Notes under the pieces: generated by a model
What the model saw: only the letters and a program-made list of their open reading frames with translations
What the model was told of the DNA's origin: nothing
The model's database searches: none
Virus record (IMG/VR): IMGVR_UViG_3300028610_000705
Span: 1 to 35,012 of that record
Reading direction: 5' to 3' (one strand)
Source of the DNA: a virus
Length of the DNA stretch: 35,012 bases
Translations under genes and position numbers: made by a program
Part shown: positions 1 through 5,747 of the stretch, piece by piece
Layout: the number at the start of each line of letters is the position of its first letter
How positions within the stretch are numbered: the stretch's first letter is position 1

Positions 1-212
1 AAAGGCCCGGTAGGGCGGTACGCTTCGGAATACCGGGACAATCGGATATTTTAGGGATTCTCAAGGGTGGGCGATTTTTAGCCATTGAGATAAAGAAGCC
101 GAAAAAAGACCGTGAACCAGAACAAGTGAAGTTTCAGGATACCGTAAACCAAGCGGGTGGGCTGGCGTTTGTGGCTCGAAGTATTGACGACGTAATAAGG
201 GAGTTAGGCTGA
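1..212 (+). CDS. VRR-NUC domain nuclease, 3' part (continues from 34922)
   Basis: This frame opens at base 3 and stops with TGA at 210-212. It encodes the core of a small phage VRR-NUC nuclease of the PD-(D/E)XK superfamily. The visible motifs are GIPGQSDILG, then AIEIKKPK (the E-x-K catalytic strand), then QVKFQDTVNQAGG. Family knowledge: stand-alone VRR-NUC proteins of about 100 residues are structure-selective DNA nucleases, common in phage recombination and replication regions. The start codon is not in this segment. The frame joins exactly, through a split AAA codon, to the ORF starting at 34922, giving a 100-residue protein. The stop overlaps the next ATG (TGATG). Confidence 0.85.
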   Translation, partial: RPGRAVRFGIPGQSDILGILKGGRFLAIEIKKPKKDREPEQVKFQDTVNQAGGLAFVARSIDDVIRELG

Positions 213-430
213 TGAAGTGGGAGAATATGAACAGGCAACAAAAAATAGATCGCGCAAAGGAACTTATCCAAACTACAACAGCATGGCAATTTCAAGCCGT
301 GGGAATAGCATTTAATAATTTATGGCATGAAATATTAATCTCTGTCCGGCTAGACCATCGTCACAAAAGAAGATTTTTAGATCAGGAATTAACTAAAACC
401 GCAGAGGAATGGTTAAATGCATTGCCCTAG
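212..430 (+). CDS. hypothetical protein, 72 aa
   Basis: I do not recognise this protein. It is 72 residues, soluble, charged and probably helical, with aromatic residues near residues 24-40 and a basic HRHKRR patch near residue 50. Its ATG overlaps the stop of the VRR-NUC gene, so on the circular map it is the last gene of the operon that starts at the promoter at 32381. The 46-bp gap after it holds the promoter and operator for the next unit. No terminator is visible after it. Confidence 0.6.
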   Translation: MKWENMNRQQKIDRAKELIQTTTAWQFQAVGIAFNNLWHEILISVRLDHRHKRRFLDQELTKTAEEWLNALP

Positions 431-440
431 TATAATTCTA

Positions 441-469
441 TTGCGCGTGGCAGTTTATACTAGTATATT
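441..469 (+). promoter_or_regulatory. promoter with palindromic operator TATACTAGTATA
   Basis: The -35 box is TTGCGC (441-446), followed by a 17-bp spacer and the -10 box TATATT (464-469). The perfect 12-bp palindrome TATACTAGTATA lies at 456-467, inside the spacer and over the -10. A half-site, CTAGTATAAT, sits upstream at 427-436. The predicted start of transcription falls at or next to the ATG at 476, so the mRNA would be leaderless. This is one of seven such sites in the window. Confidence 0.7.
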
Positions 470-475
470 AGCCCT

Positions 476-895
476 ATGCACAAACCGATAGAATATGTGA
501 ATCTAACACCTAAATTAGTAAAATACGTGGATAAGCGGGCTGGAAAACTGTTTGACGAACAAGCGGAACGGCTCGGATTGCATCGGCCTAATGGTCGGTA
601 TTTGAAATATTTGGTATTGCAATTCGCGGCTTCTTATTCCCACGAAGGGCAAGAGGCTATGCTCGAATCTGTCCAGGGTGTACTCGCTGCTGATCAGCGC
701 AAGGTCGAAGTATCCAAGCCGAAGATGTTGCAGGGGTTGGATAAAGTAACCAAAGCACTTTTTGCGGGTTACAGTACGTTTATGGACGTAGAGCAGGCGG
801 AGTTTTTAAAATATTTGGTACTACAACACAAAATCCACGAAGATGCGATGAACTTTGACGAACTAAAAGCGATTGTGTATTCTTATGTCGAGTAA
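476..895 (+). CDS. hypothetical protein, leaderless, under its own operator (repressor candidate)
   Basis: A 139-residue protein with no recognised domain. The heptapeptide LKYLVLQ occurs twice, at about residues 43-49 and 111-117, which suggests two related halves of roughly 60-70 residues. The N-terminal part is basic and helical (PKLVKYVDKRAGK), compatible with DNA binding but not diagnostic. No Shine-Dalgarno precedes the ATG, and the -10 box ends only 6 bases upstream, so translation is probably leaderless, as for lambda cI from PRM. The promoter carries a TATACTAGTATA operator, so the gene is probably regulated by that system. Being the regulator itself is only a possibility. Confidence 0.75.
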   Translation: MHKPIEYVNLTPKLVKYVDKRAGKLFDEQAERLGLHRPNGRYLKYLVLQFAASYSHEGQEAMLESVQGVLAADQRKVEVSKPKMLQGLDKVTKALFAGYSTFMDVEQAEFLKYLVLQHKIHEDAMNFDELKAIVYSYVE

Positions 896-1013
896 TATTT
901 GGATATTTATAGGCATAGCCTGGGCAATATTTGCAGTAATGGTGCTGCTTGGCTTTGCAATGATACACATTAAGGAAGAACGGTTATTTAGAAACGATGG
1001 ACATGAGGGATAA
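885..1013 (+). CDS. small single-span membrane protein, 42 aa
   Basis: A 42-residue ORF whose ATG overlaps the end of the preceding gene by 11 bases. A hydrophobic segment of about 24 residues (from NIWIFIGIAWAIFAV to LLGFAMI) near the N-terminus is followed by a charged tail (HIKEERLFRNDGHEG). This predicts one transmembrane helix with a short charged C-terminus. No ribosome-binding site is obvious, so translation would rely on coupling. The function is unknown. Small membrane proteins in early phage regions may act in host takeover, superinfection exclusion or lysis, but nothing here decides between these. Confidence 0.55.
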   Translation: MSSNIWIFIGIAWAIFAVMVLLGFAMIHIKEERLFRNDGHEG

Positions 1014-1167
1014 ACACGCAGAGCAGTATAAGATGTTAGCAGCCCGGCGCGATGCTAGGCGGCAGCGGCTTCGTACGCCCGTTTCTGTATTCGTCCCGCC
1101 TTGGATACTGGATAAGATTAAAAAGGCCAAGGAAAGTGGCGAGCGTGTCGTGTTGCGGCAGATGTAG
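997..1167 (+). CDS. small basic protein, 56 aa
   Basis: A 56-residue protein starting at ATG 997, or at a second ATG two codons later. It overlaps the end of the small membrane gene. It is strongly basic (AARRDARRQRLR) and ends in a predicted strand-turn-helix (VSVFVPPWILDKIKKAKESG). That pattern is compatible with a small nucleic-acid-binding protein, but no family is recognised. It is the last gene before the terminator at 1267. A longer ORF in another frame across the same region is less likely because it runs through that terminator. Confidence 0.55.
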   Translation: MDMRDKHAEQYKMLAARRDARRQRLRTPVSVFVPPWILDKIKKAKESGERVVLRQM

Positions 1168-1266
1168 ATTTGGACTACCATGCTCGGACTGTTTGCTCTT
1201 AGGGTTTTCTCTTTGCTTCGGCATTGCCTATGATAGAGCAAGCATCTTCTTGTTTGGAATCATCCC

Positions 1267-1310
1267 CCTGCCCCGTTGTGAGCGTATGCTCTTGGGGCAG
1301 GCTGGTTTTT
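1267..1310 (+). terminator. Rho-independent terminator
   Basis: An 8-bp GC stem, CCTGCCCC (1267-1274) with GGGGCAGG (1294-1301), encloses a smaller GAGC/GCTC hairpin with a GTAT loop. A TTTTT tract follows at 1306-1310 after a CTGG spacer. It sits in the 160-bp gap (1168-1327) after the unit that starts at 476. Apart from this hairpin I see nothing convincing in that gap. The four-base spacer before the T tract makes it weaker than a textbook terminator. Confidence 0.65.
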
Positions 1311-1327
1311 AAAATAAAGGCAAGATT

Positions 1328-1537
1328 ATGGATTATTTAATAGTAAGCGGCTTTGTTGTGTTTACGGCATCGTTATTTGCTGTAGTTATTACAATGAATC
1401 CCCCCTTTATTGTACTGGCTGGCCTTCAATTAGGTTTCGGCTTAGTGGCTAGTGCCGCGTCGCCAGAAGATCACGAACCACAGCCTGTAATAATTGAAGT
1501 AGACTCAATAGAGGTGAACATCCAAACAGATTTTTAA
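1328..1537 (+). CDS. small membrane protein, 69 aa
   Basis: The 69-residue product has a long hydrophobic N-terminal region, about residues 3-43. It probably forms two transmembrane helices (one through FVVFTASLFAVVI, one through IVLAGLQLGFGLVAS) separated by a short MNPP turn. An acidic tail of about 25 residues follows (SPEDHEPQPVIIEVD). AAAGG at 1316-1320 with a 7-base gap supports the ATG at 1328. It lies just after a terminator and has no clear promoter of its own, so it may be expressed by read-through. With two spans and a charged tail it could be a holin-type protein, but this is only inference. Confidence 0.6.
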   Translation: MDYLIVSGFVVFTASLFAVVITMNPPFIVLAGLQLGFGLVASAASPEDHEPQPVIIEVDSIEVNIQTDF

Positions 1538-1582
1538 AGCAGTACCTTTCCCCCTCAATAAAAAAAATATTTAATTTTTCCC

Positions 1583-1611
1583 TTGTTATACCAGTATAAC
1601 CGTTGTAAACT
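1583..1611 (+). promoter_or_regulatory. promoter with palindromic operator TATACCAGTATA
   Basis: The -35 box is TTGTTA (1583-1588), then a 17-bp spacer and the -10 box TAAACT (1606-1611). The operator is GTTATACCAGTATAAC at 1585-1600, with 7-bp inverted arms around a CA centre. It covers the -35 and spacer. The short leader then carries AAAACAAACTAGGAG before the gene at 1654. Nearly the same leader string precedes the gene at 28045, another operator-controlled unit. Confidence 0.7.
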
Positions 1612-1653
1612 ACTCTTAGGATGGATAACGAAAACAAACTAGGAGATGGAACG

Positions 1654-1890
1654 ATGAAGGAATATACAGGACCAAGCATGCTTCGGGTTTTGTCCGAATC
1701 AAAAGATACTGATTTAATGGGTGGTATAGTCGGCTTATGGGATGGTGACGGCATTACTGGCGAGAGGGTCGATGGTACAATTACCGACATAGACCGAAAA
1801 AACTGCCGCATGCAAATTGATTGGCACGACGACTATGGTCTATCTTGGATGAATATGACTTCCGATTCACTAATTTATTTAGCAATATAA
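1654..1890 (+). CDS. hypothetical protein, 78 aa
   Basis: No known family recognised. The 78-residue product has a glycine/aspartate-rich core (GGIVGLWDGDGITGERVDG) and a strand-rich second half with repeated hydrophobics (TITDIDRKNCRMQIDWHDD). This is reminiscent of a small beta-barrel such as an SH3 or Tudor fold, but it is not diagnostic. An in-frame ATG exists at 1621. I prefer 1654 because AGGAG at 1641-1645 lies 8 bases upstream of it, while the earlier ATG has no such site. It is the first gene of the unit driven by the operator promoter at 1583. Confidence 0.65.
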   Translation: MKEYTGPSMLRVLSESKDTDLMGGIVGLWDGDGITGERVDGTITDIDRKNCRMQIDWHDDYGLSWMNMTSDSLIYLAI

Positions 1891-1906
1891 TTTCGTTCCG
1901 TCCAGG

Positions 1907-1929
1907 GTCGGGCTTCGGCTCGGCCCGAC
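1907..1929 (+). other. intergenic hairpin with possible UUCG tetraloop
   Basis: GTCGGGC (1907-1913) pairs with GCCCGAC (1923-1929). An alternative inner stem puts TTCG (1914-1917) in a tetraloop. There is no T tract, so it is not an obvious terminator. It ends just upstream of the AGGAG (1939-1943) of the gene at 1951. It may stabilise the mRNA or affect expression of the downstream gene. Confidence 0.4.
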
Positions 1930-1950
1930 GGAGCAGATAGGAGCAGGAAT

Positions 1951-2229
1951 ATGGAGCGAGACGCGATAGCGGGGCCAATTTTGCGATTATTGGCACTCAC
2001 TGCAACGGGCCGGTATGTCACTAGTGATTTGGAAATAGCCATTAGCGAAATCCTAGTCCTCCAAACACCCAAGGAAAAAGCAGCCGAGGAAATGTTTGAG
2101 GCGTTGGAGGGTCTTTTGGGGGCTATTAATCGAATGGCATTTCATCAAGCAAGGGGTGGCGGAAAATCATATTTGACCGAGAAAATATTAGCGGGAAATG
2201 ATGCGCTAGCCAAAGCCAAGGGTAAATAA
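1951..2229 (+). CDS. hypothetical protein, 92 aa
   Basis: A 92-residue, mostly helical soluble protein that I cannot assign. The N-terminal half reads like a small helical bundle (GPILRLLALTATGRYVTSD). The C-terminal part has a glycine-rich basic turn (ARGGGKSYLTEKI), which superficially resembles a P-loop but lacks the GxxxxGK[ST] spacing and any second motif, so an ATPase is not claimed. AGGAG at 1939-1943 with a 7-base gap strongly supports the ATG. Its stop overlaps the next start (TAATG). Confidence 0.65.
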   Translation: MERDAIAGPILRLLALTATGRYVTSDLEIAISEILVLQTPKEKAAEEMFEALEGLLGAINRMAFHQARGGGKSYLTEKILAGNDALAKAKGK

Positions 2230-2486
2230 TGCCCCACAAACCCAAAACAACCGAGCAGGAGTTCGGCATATTCTGCCGCCGGGTCTGCAAGCGATGTAAC
2301 ACGGATCGAGAGATCACCATTAAAGACATCCTTGCTGGTTGCCCAGTAGTAAAATTAGCCGCATATCGTCGCCTAAAGGACGATCACAGTTTCGGCTATG
2401 CGAGTAGACACTTAAACGATGAAATCGCAGCCACCATTACCACACCGCTGGTTATGGCTACTGCAAACGCAACGAGGGGGATGTAA
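2229..2486 (+). CDS. small cysteine-containing protein, 85 aa
   Basis: An 85-residue basic protein translated from a TAATG overlap with the previous gene. Near the N-terminus, CRRVCKRCNTD holds three cysteines in CxxxCxxC spacing, with a further Cys about 17 residues on (AGCPVV). This suggests a zinc-stabilised fold. The C-terminus (LNDEIAATITTPLVMAT) is unremarkable. No family recognised. It is one of about eight small Cys-rich proteins in the two early regions. Confidence 0.6.
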   Translation: MPHKPKTTEQEFGIFCRRVCKRCNTDREITIKDILAGCPVVKLAAYRRLKDDHSFGYASRHLNDEIAATITTPLVMATANATRGM

Positions 2487-2490
2487 AACG

Positions 2491-2709
2491 ATGATATATG
2501 ATGCAACCGTAGAAGCCGAGTGTGATCATTGCAAGGATACCGTGTCTGTAGAACCTGATCTTGAATATACGGATTATTCAGGAACTACCAGCCATTACGA
2601 TTGCTCTGATAGTGCGATAGAGAAAAAATTGGTTGATGATCACGAATGGGTTATTGGTGATGATGGGCAATATTGTTCTGAGGCATGCAAAAAGGATGCA
2701 GAAGCATGA
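2491..2709 (+). CDS. small zinc-ribbon-like protein, 72 aa
   Basis: I take ATG 2491, preceded by GAGGGGG at 2474-2480, rather than an upstream in-frame start inside the preceding gene. The 72-residue acidic product has two cysteine pairs, ECDHCKD near residue 9 and YCSEACKK near the C-terminus, plus an HYDC in the middle. This is the layout of a small zinc ribbon. The acidic composition (EPDLEYTD, DDHEWVIGDD) argues against simple non-specific DNA binding. No specific family is recognised. Its TGA overlaps the next ATG (ATGA). Confidence 0.65.
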   Translation: MIYDATVEAECDHCKDTVSVEPDLEYTDYSGTTSHYDCSDSAIEKKLVDDHEWVIGDDGQYCSEACKKDAEA

Positions 2710-2861
2710 CACCAGACCCAAAACCCACCATCAAAGCGCGAGCCGCAGCAGCGAAAGCCGTAGTAGAGGCGAGAAGGCTAAGAGCGGGCAACGGCGCGGT
2801 CAACCCCAGCCGTCGCGAAATTACCCGGCTCTGCAAAAAGTGGGGCATTACCCGCAAATAA
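2706..2861 (+). CDS. small basic protein, 51 aa
   Basis: A 51-residue, lysine/arginine/alanine-rich protein starting in an ATGA overlap with the preceding zinc-ribbon gene. It has a helical Ala/Arg stretch (KARAAAAKAVVEARRLRAG) followed by NPSRREITRLCKKWGITRK. That C-terminus looks like a recognition-helix-type basic segment, so nucleic-acid binding is plausible. A longer ORF in another frame covers the same bases, but it lacks the coupled start and has low-complexity content, so I prefer this one. Confidence 0.55.
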   Translation: MTPDPKPTIKARAAAAKAVVEARRLRAGNGAVNPSRREITRLCKKWGITRK

Positions 2862-2892
2862 TTCCGCAAACTCTATAAAAAAGGGAAGCGCA

Positions 2893-3096
2893 ATGCAAAA
2901 GAAGTGCAAGCGGCACAATAGCGAAAACGTGGATAACATCGTAGGCACAGACGGCTATGTGTGCGTAGACTGCGTAATTGAGGACATCGAGAAGGAAAGC
3001 CGCAGCCAGGAACGCGCCCACAACTTCAAGCAGGGAGCGATCCGGGTATTGAGGCTGGATCAGGTTGCAAAGTTTTTTAAGAAAGTGGGGCTATAA
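2893..3096 (+). CDS. small zinc-finger-like protein, 67 aa
   Basis: A 67-residue protein with CKRHNSENV near the start and YVCVDCVIED at about residues 22-31, giving a C..H..C..C set suited to one zinc ion. A charged helix and a basic C-terminus follow (VAKFFKKVGL). AGGGA at 2882-2886, 6 bases before the ATG, is a good ribosome-binding site. The stop overlaps the ATG of the membrane gene at 3096. The function is unknown, with nucleic-acid or protein binding most likely. Confidence 0.65.
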   Translation: MQKKCKRHNSENVDNIVGTDGYVCVDCVIEDIEKESRSQERAHNFKQGAIRVLRLDQVAKFFKKVGL

Positions 3097-3251
3097 TGGA
3101 ATATCTGTTCATAGCAAACGCGCTTGTATTTGGGCTGCTGGCGGGCATATCAGTAACAACCACCAAGGGAGCGAAACGGGAAATAGCGGTATCGGTTACA
3201 GTGGTGCTTTTTGCTTTGACGGTGGCTAATATTATCGGGGCGTGGCTATGA
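3096..3251 (+). CDS. small two-span membrane protein, 51 aa
   Basis: A 51-residue ORF with TAATG coupling at its start and ATGA coupling at its end. Two hydrophobic segments are visible: residues 4-22 (LFIANALVFGLLAGISV) and residues 31-50 (IAVSVTVVLFALTVANIIGA). A basic loop, TTTKGAKRE, separates them. The product should be a hairpin membrane protein of holin-like size. The location in an early operon rather than a lysis cassette makes the role uncertain. Confidence 0.55.
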   Translation: MEYLFIANALVFGLLAGISVTTTKGAKREIAVSVTVVLFALTVANIIGAWL

Positions 3252-3622
3252 TACATATAAGCGACGGGCGAATAATAGTCAACTGGCATGATCGTGAGTA
3301 TAAGCGATATTTCAGGAATTTAATTGATGTTTTGAAAGCATGGCCTGAAAGCAAGTGGGAGTGGGACTGCCTGATCCATAACGCCACAGACCTGCAAAAA
3401 CTAGAGGCATATGAGCAAGCATCGGGCAAAATCCTTTGGCTAAACAACCAGGAATCGGCTATCTTGCTAGGCGTAACCGTTCCGACGCTCTGGCTTATAC
3501 GCAAAGCGCGAAATTGGACACACGAAAAAGATGGGCGTAACGTAATACTCCGGGCCAAGGATGTTCTCGAAGAAAAAGAACGGCGCAGGCAGGCGTTGAT
3601 TGCGAAAGTTTACGAAGTTTAG
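3248..3622 (+). CDS. excisionase/MerR-type helix-turn-helix protein
   Basis: The first half of this 124-residue protein (to about residue 62) is unassigned. The second half matches the HTH_17 excisionase-like fold: an ESAILLGVTVPTLWLIRKA helix-turn-helix, then a wing with DGRNVILRAKDVLEE and a basic helix (KERRRQAL). Family members bind DNA as recombination directionality factors or small regulators. No integrase is present here, so a regulatory or replication role is more likely than excision. ATG 3248 (ATGA overlap) is preferred over the in-frame GTG at 3242. The gene ends directly before the operator promoter at 3623. Confidence 0.7.
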   Translation: MIHISDGRIIVNWHDREYKRYFRNLIDVLKAWPESKWEWDCLIHNATDLQKLEAYEQASGKILWLNNQESAILLGVTVPTLWLIRKARNWTHEKDGRNVILRAKDVLEEKERRRQALIAKVYEV

Positions 3623-3651
3623 TTGCATTAGCGTTATACCAGTATTAAACT
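3623..3651 (+). promoter_or_regulatory. promoter with palindromic operator TATACCAGTATT
   Basis: The -35 box is TTGCAT (3623-3628), then a 17-bp spacer and the -10 box TAAACT (3646-3651). The operator core TATACCAGTATT (3635-3646) has one mismatch to the 12-bp consensus and lies wholly in the spacer, touching the -10. It drives the unit from 3672 to the terminator at 6497. Confidence 0.7.
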
Positions 3652-3671
3652 ATAGAGAACAAGGGGCAACC

Positions 3672-3881
3672 ATGAACTGCATAGCCGATCTATCCCAATG
3701 CCAGAGCGAGGCCGAGTTGTGGAAATCATTTAAGGCGAACTGGCGCAGGGTGGAAGCAATTCCCCCTATAAACAAATATTATACATGGTTCGATTTATGC
3801 GCTACTGATACGGGCACATTATGGGAATTACTCAAAATCTACTGGAATAACCGAAGGATAATAAGGGGCGCGGATAAATGA
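3672..3881 (+). CDS. hypothetical protein, 69 aa
   Basis: A 69-residue protein, rich in tryptophan (about five) and aromatic residues. It starts at ATG 3672, with AAGGGG (3661-3666) five bases upstream. An in-frame upstream start at 3600 would lie before the promoter and is rejected. No domain recognised. The sequence suggests a small helical fold (AELWKSFKANWRRVE, LWELLKIYWNNRR). First gene of the operator-controlled unit that includes the phosphatidyltransferase-like and methyltransferase genes. Its end overlaps the next start by 4 bases. Confidence 0.65.
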   Translation: MNCIADLSQCQSEAELWKSFKANWRRVEAIPPINKYYTWFDLCATDTGTLWELLKIYWNNRRIIRGADK

Positions 3882-4537
3882 GTTATAAAATATTTGTTGA
3901 GGATCTAGAATATTTCCAGCAGTTAGAAGATAAGCGCACTGGCCGCGTTTACAACATGGACAACTTCGGGCATTGGCTCCGAGTCGCTTCCAGGCGATTA
4001 ACGTATGTATTCTATCGGGTCGGCTTGCATGGCCCTCATATCCTGCTGGCGCATTTCGTCGCTGAGTTGATCGCGGTTTATTTCGTATTCACCGAAAGGC
4101 CGCTGATTGCTATTTCGCTATGGCTGTTTAGTTATGTACTCGACAACTGTGACGGCGATCTAGCAAGGGCCAGGGGCGAGGCTAAGCCAGGATGGGGTGT
4201 AATTGATGTATTGGGGCATCTATGGGCGAATATGCTCTATTGGCCTGTTCTGGGCTATTTAACAGGGGCTTGGCCTGTAGTCTGTGCGATACTTTGCTTG
4301 CGGGTAATCATGGAAATGCACCGAGGGCAGCACAAAACGACGGGCGACAGGTACGGCGAACGCTCAAGGCTCTGGCGGTGGGTGGTACTGCCGACGGATA
4401 TAACGATCATGTACATGCTGTACGTGCCGTTTGCGCTGATCGGGCATATTGAGATTTATTTATACTGCTATTTGGCGTATTTTGGATTGGCCTCGGTTGG
4501 TCAATCGATGGTAATGATTTGGAGGGTTGCGAAATGA
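3878..4537 (+). CDS. CDP-alcohol phosphatidyltransferase-like membrane enzyme
   Basis: A 219-residue integral membrane protein with several hydrophobic spans. It carries the CDP-alcohol phosphotransferase signature D-x2-D-G-x2-A-R at residues 89-97 (DNCDGDLAR). The family reaction transfers a phospho-alcohol between CMP and an acceptor, as in phospholipid head-group synthesis. The rest of the motif is altered. The usual Gly after eight residues is Trp106. Asp110 is kept. The fourth Asp, regarded as the catalytic base, is His114. It may therefore be a diverged or re-purposed enzyme that modifies host lipid. A methyltransferase lies two genes downstream. Starts in an ATGA overlap. Confidence 0.75.
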   Translation: MSYKIFVEDLEYFQQLEDKRTGRVYNMDNFGHWLRVASRRLTYVFYRVGLHGPHILLAHFVAELIAVYFVFTERPLIAISLWLFSYVLDNCDGDLARARGEAKPGWGVIDVLGHLWANMLYWPVLGYLTGAWPVVCAILCLRVIMEMHRGQHKTTGDRYGERSRLWRWVVLPTDITIMYMLYVPFALIGHIEIYLYCYLAYFGLASVGQSMVMIWRVAK

Positions 4538-5202
4538 AAGAACGACCAATTTTATTCAACGCTGAGATGGTTAGGGCTATCTTGGAGGGGCGAAAGACTC
4601 AGACGAGGCGAGTGATGAAGCCACAGCCAAAAGAACGCACCTTAACCATGTTTTGGAATGAGCGCTCTTGGTGGAAGTGTGACCTCAATGTTGAATGTTC
4701 TCCCTATGGCAAAGTAGGTGATCGGTTGTGGGTGAGGGAAACGTTTGCTCAAGGGAAGTTGGTGGCGGGTGATTCTATCGAAGGGTCAAACCCTCCATAT
4801 TTCATAGAGCAGATGGGGTCAGACAAAGAAGATGATCTAGTTTATCGGGCAGATACTTTTAAATTGTCAGATTACGAGGTTGATCCCGAACAACCTGTTA
4901 TTTGGAAGCCCTCAATCCACATGCCCCGATGGGCCAGCCGAATCAATCTCAAGATCACCGATATACGGGTTGAGAGGGTGCAGGATATAAAAACCGATGG
5001 CGTATGGGCTGAAGGGCTGAACAAAGAAGAGTACGAAGATTGGCTCGAAGATGTTATGTGTATTGGAGTTCCCGATGGCACAACCTATGAACAGCCTATA
5101 GACTTATTCCACAACCTTTGGAACTTCATCAATGGCAAGCGCGGTTACGGCTGGGATGAAAATCCTTGGGTGTGGGTAGTAGAATTTGAGGTTATCTCAT
5201 GA
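4534..5202 (+). CDS. ASCH/PUA-like phage protein
   Basis: A 222-residue protein beginning MKERPILFNAEMVRAILEGR, then KTQTRRV. This N-terminus is typical of a widespread prophage/phage family usually annotated as ASCH-domain or hypothetical. Further family-like features are VGDRLWVRETFA, RWASRINLKITDIRVERVQDI and an aromatic C-terminus ending NPWVWVVEFE. ASCH domains share the PUA fold and probably bind RNA or modified nucleotides. The role in this phage is unknown. GGAGGG at 4521-4526, 7 bases before ATG 4534, plus the ATGA overlap, fixes the start over an in-frame TTG at 4519. Confidence 0.75.
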   Translation: MKERPILFNAEMVRAILEGRKTQTRRVMKPQPKERTLTMFWNERSWWKCDLNVECSPYGKVGDRLWVRETFAQGKLVAGDSIEGSNPPYFIEQMGSDKEDDLVYRADTFKLSDYEVDPEQPVIWKPSIHMPRWASRINLKITDIRVERVQDIKTDGVWAEGLNKEEYEDWLEDVMCIGVPDGTTYEQPIDLFHNLWNFINGKRGYGWDENPWVWVVEFEVIS

Positions 5203-5747
5203 CCTCACCATACCGCAACATACTCGACGAGCACGACGGCGACAAGGTACGCAATCAGATACGGTGGCGTAAGACGATGCAATTTATGAAGGATGGACGA
5301 TTCCCCTATCCGCGCTATCTTGATATTGGCGATAGATCAGAACTGACGACTTATTTAGAGATATATTTTCGCGCCAACTTCACTAATACGGACGTTGATC
5401 TTGATGCTGGCTATTTACCAAAAGGATTCAACACTATTACCTGCTTTGAAGTACTGGAGCATCTATTTAATCCATTGCATTGCCTTTTGGAAATGAAAAG
5501 AGTGTTACTTCATGACGGCCGTATCTACATATCCACACCACGCTACAAACCGCACTTCCTTTGGGGCGATCACTTCCACGAAATGAGCGAGCAATCCATC
5601 CTGGCGTTGTTTGAACGGGCAGGGCTAAAGATCGTGCGCCGTAAAACCATATTCATAATGCCTTGGCGATCCCTACTGACAGGCATCAGGCCGTGGCTAC
5701 GGTTAATATTTGATCGAGTGTATTTATTTGAATTGGAGAAGAAATGA
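5199..5747 (+). CDS. class I SAM-dependent methyltransferase
   Basis: A 182-residue protein with a shortened Rossmann methyltransferase core. Motif I is degenerate (YLDIGDRSE, without the usual GxGxG). It is followed by DVDLDAG, then the strong post-motif TITCFEVLEHLFNP and RVLLHDGRIYISTPR, typical of Methyltransf_11/23 proteins. The C-terminus is basic and aromatic, like small-molecule, lipid or glycan methyltransferases. The substrate cannot be read from sequence. Proximity to the phosphatidyltransferase-like gene suggests a lipid or head-group target, by inference only. ATGA overlaps at both ends show tight coupling. Confidence 0.75.
   Translation: MTSPYRNILDEHDGDKVRNQIRWRKTMQFMKDGRFPYPRYLDIGDRSELTTYLEIYFRANFTNTDVDLDAGYLPKGFNTITCFEVLEHLFNPLHCLLEMKRVLLHDGRIYISTPRYKPHFLWGDHFHEMSEQSILALFERAGLKIVRRKTIFIMPWRSLLTGIRPWLRLIFDRVYLFELEKK

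Noticed and set aside
1052-1312. ORF of 86 codons over the gap after the 476 unit
   Set aside because: It overlaps the better supported 56-residue gene in another frame and runs through the terminator hairpin at 1267-1310. The product is Cys/Leu/Arg-rich without pattern.
1168-1327. Possible tRNA or other RNA gene in the 160-bp gap
   Set aside because: No cloverleaf or GTTCGAATC-type T-loop could be built. The only clear structure is the terminator.
2150-2175. Possible P-loop GGGKSY in the 92-residue protein at 1951
   Set aside because: The Walker A spacing GxxxxGK[ST] and a Walker B motif are absent, and the protein is too short for an ATPase.
2633-2878. ORF of 81 codons in a second frame near 2.7 kb
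   Set aside because: The 51-residue gene at 2706-2861 has an ATGA-coupled start and sensible composition. This one starts inside the zinc-ribbon gene and is low complexity.
3248-3622. Lysogeny module (excisionase without integrase)
   Set aside because: The HTH_17 protein alone does not show lysogeny. No integrase, transposase, attachment site or ParA/ParB gene was seen in the apparently complete circle.
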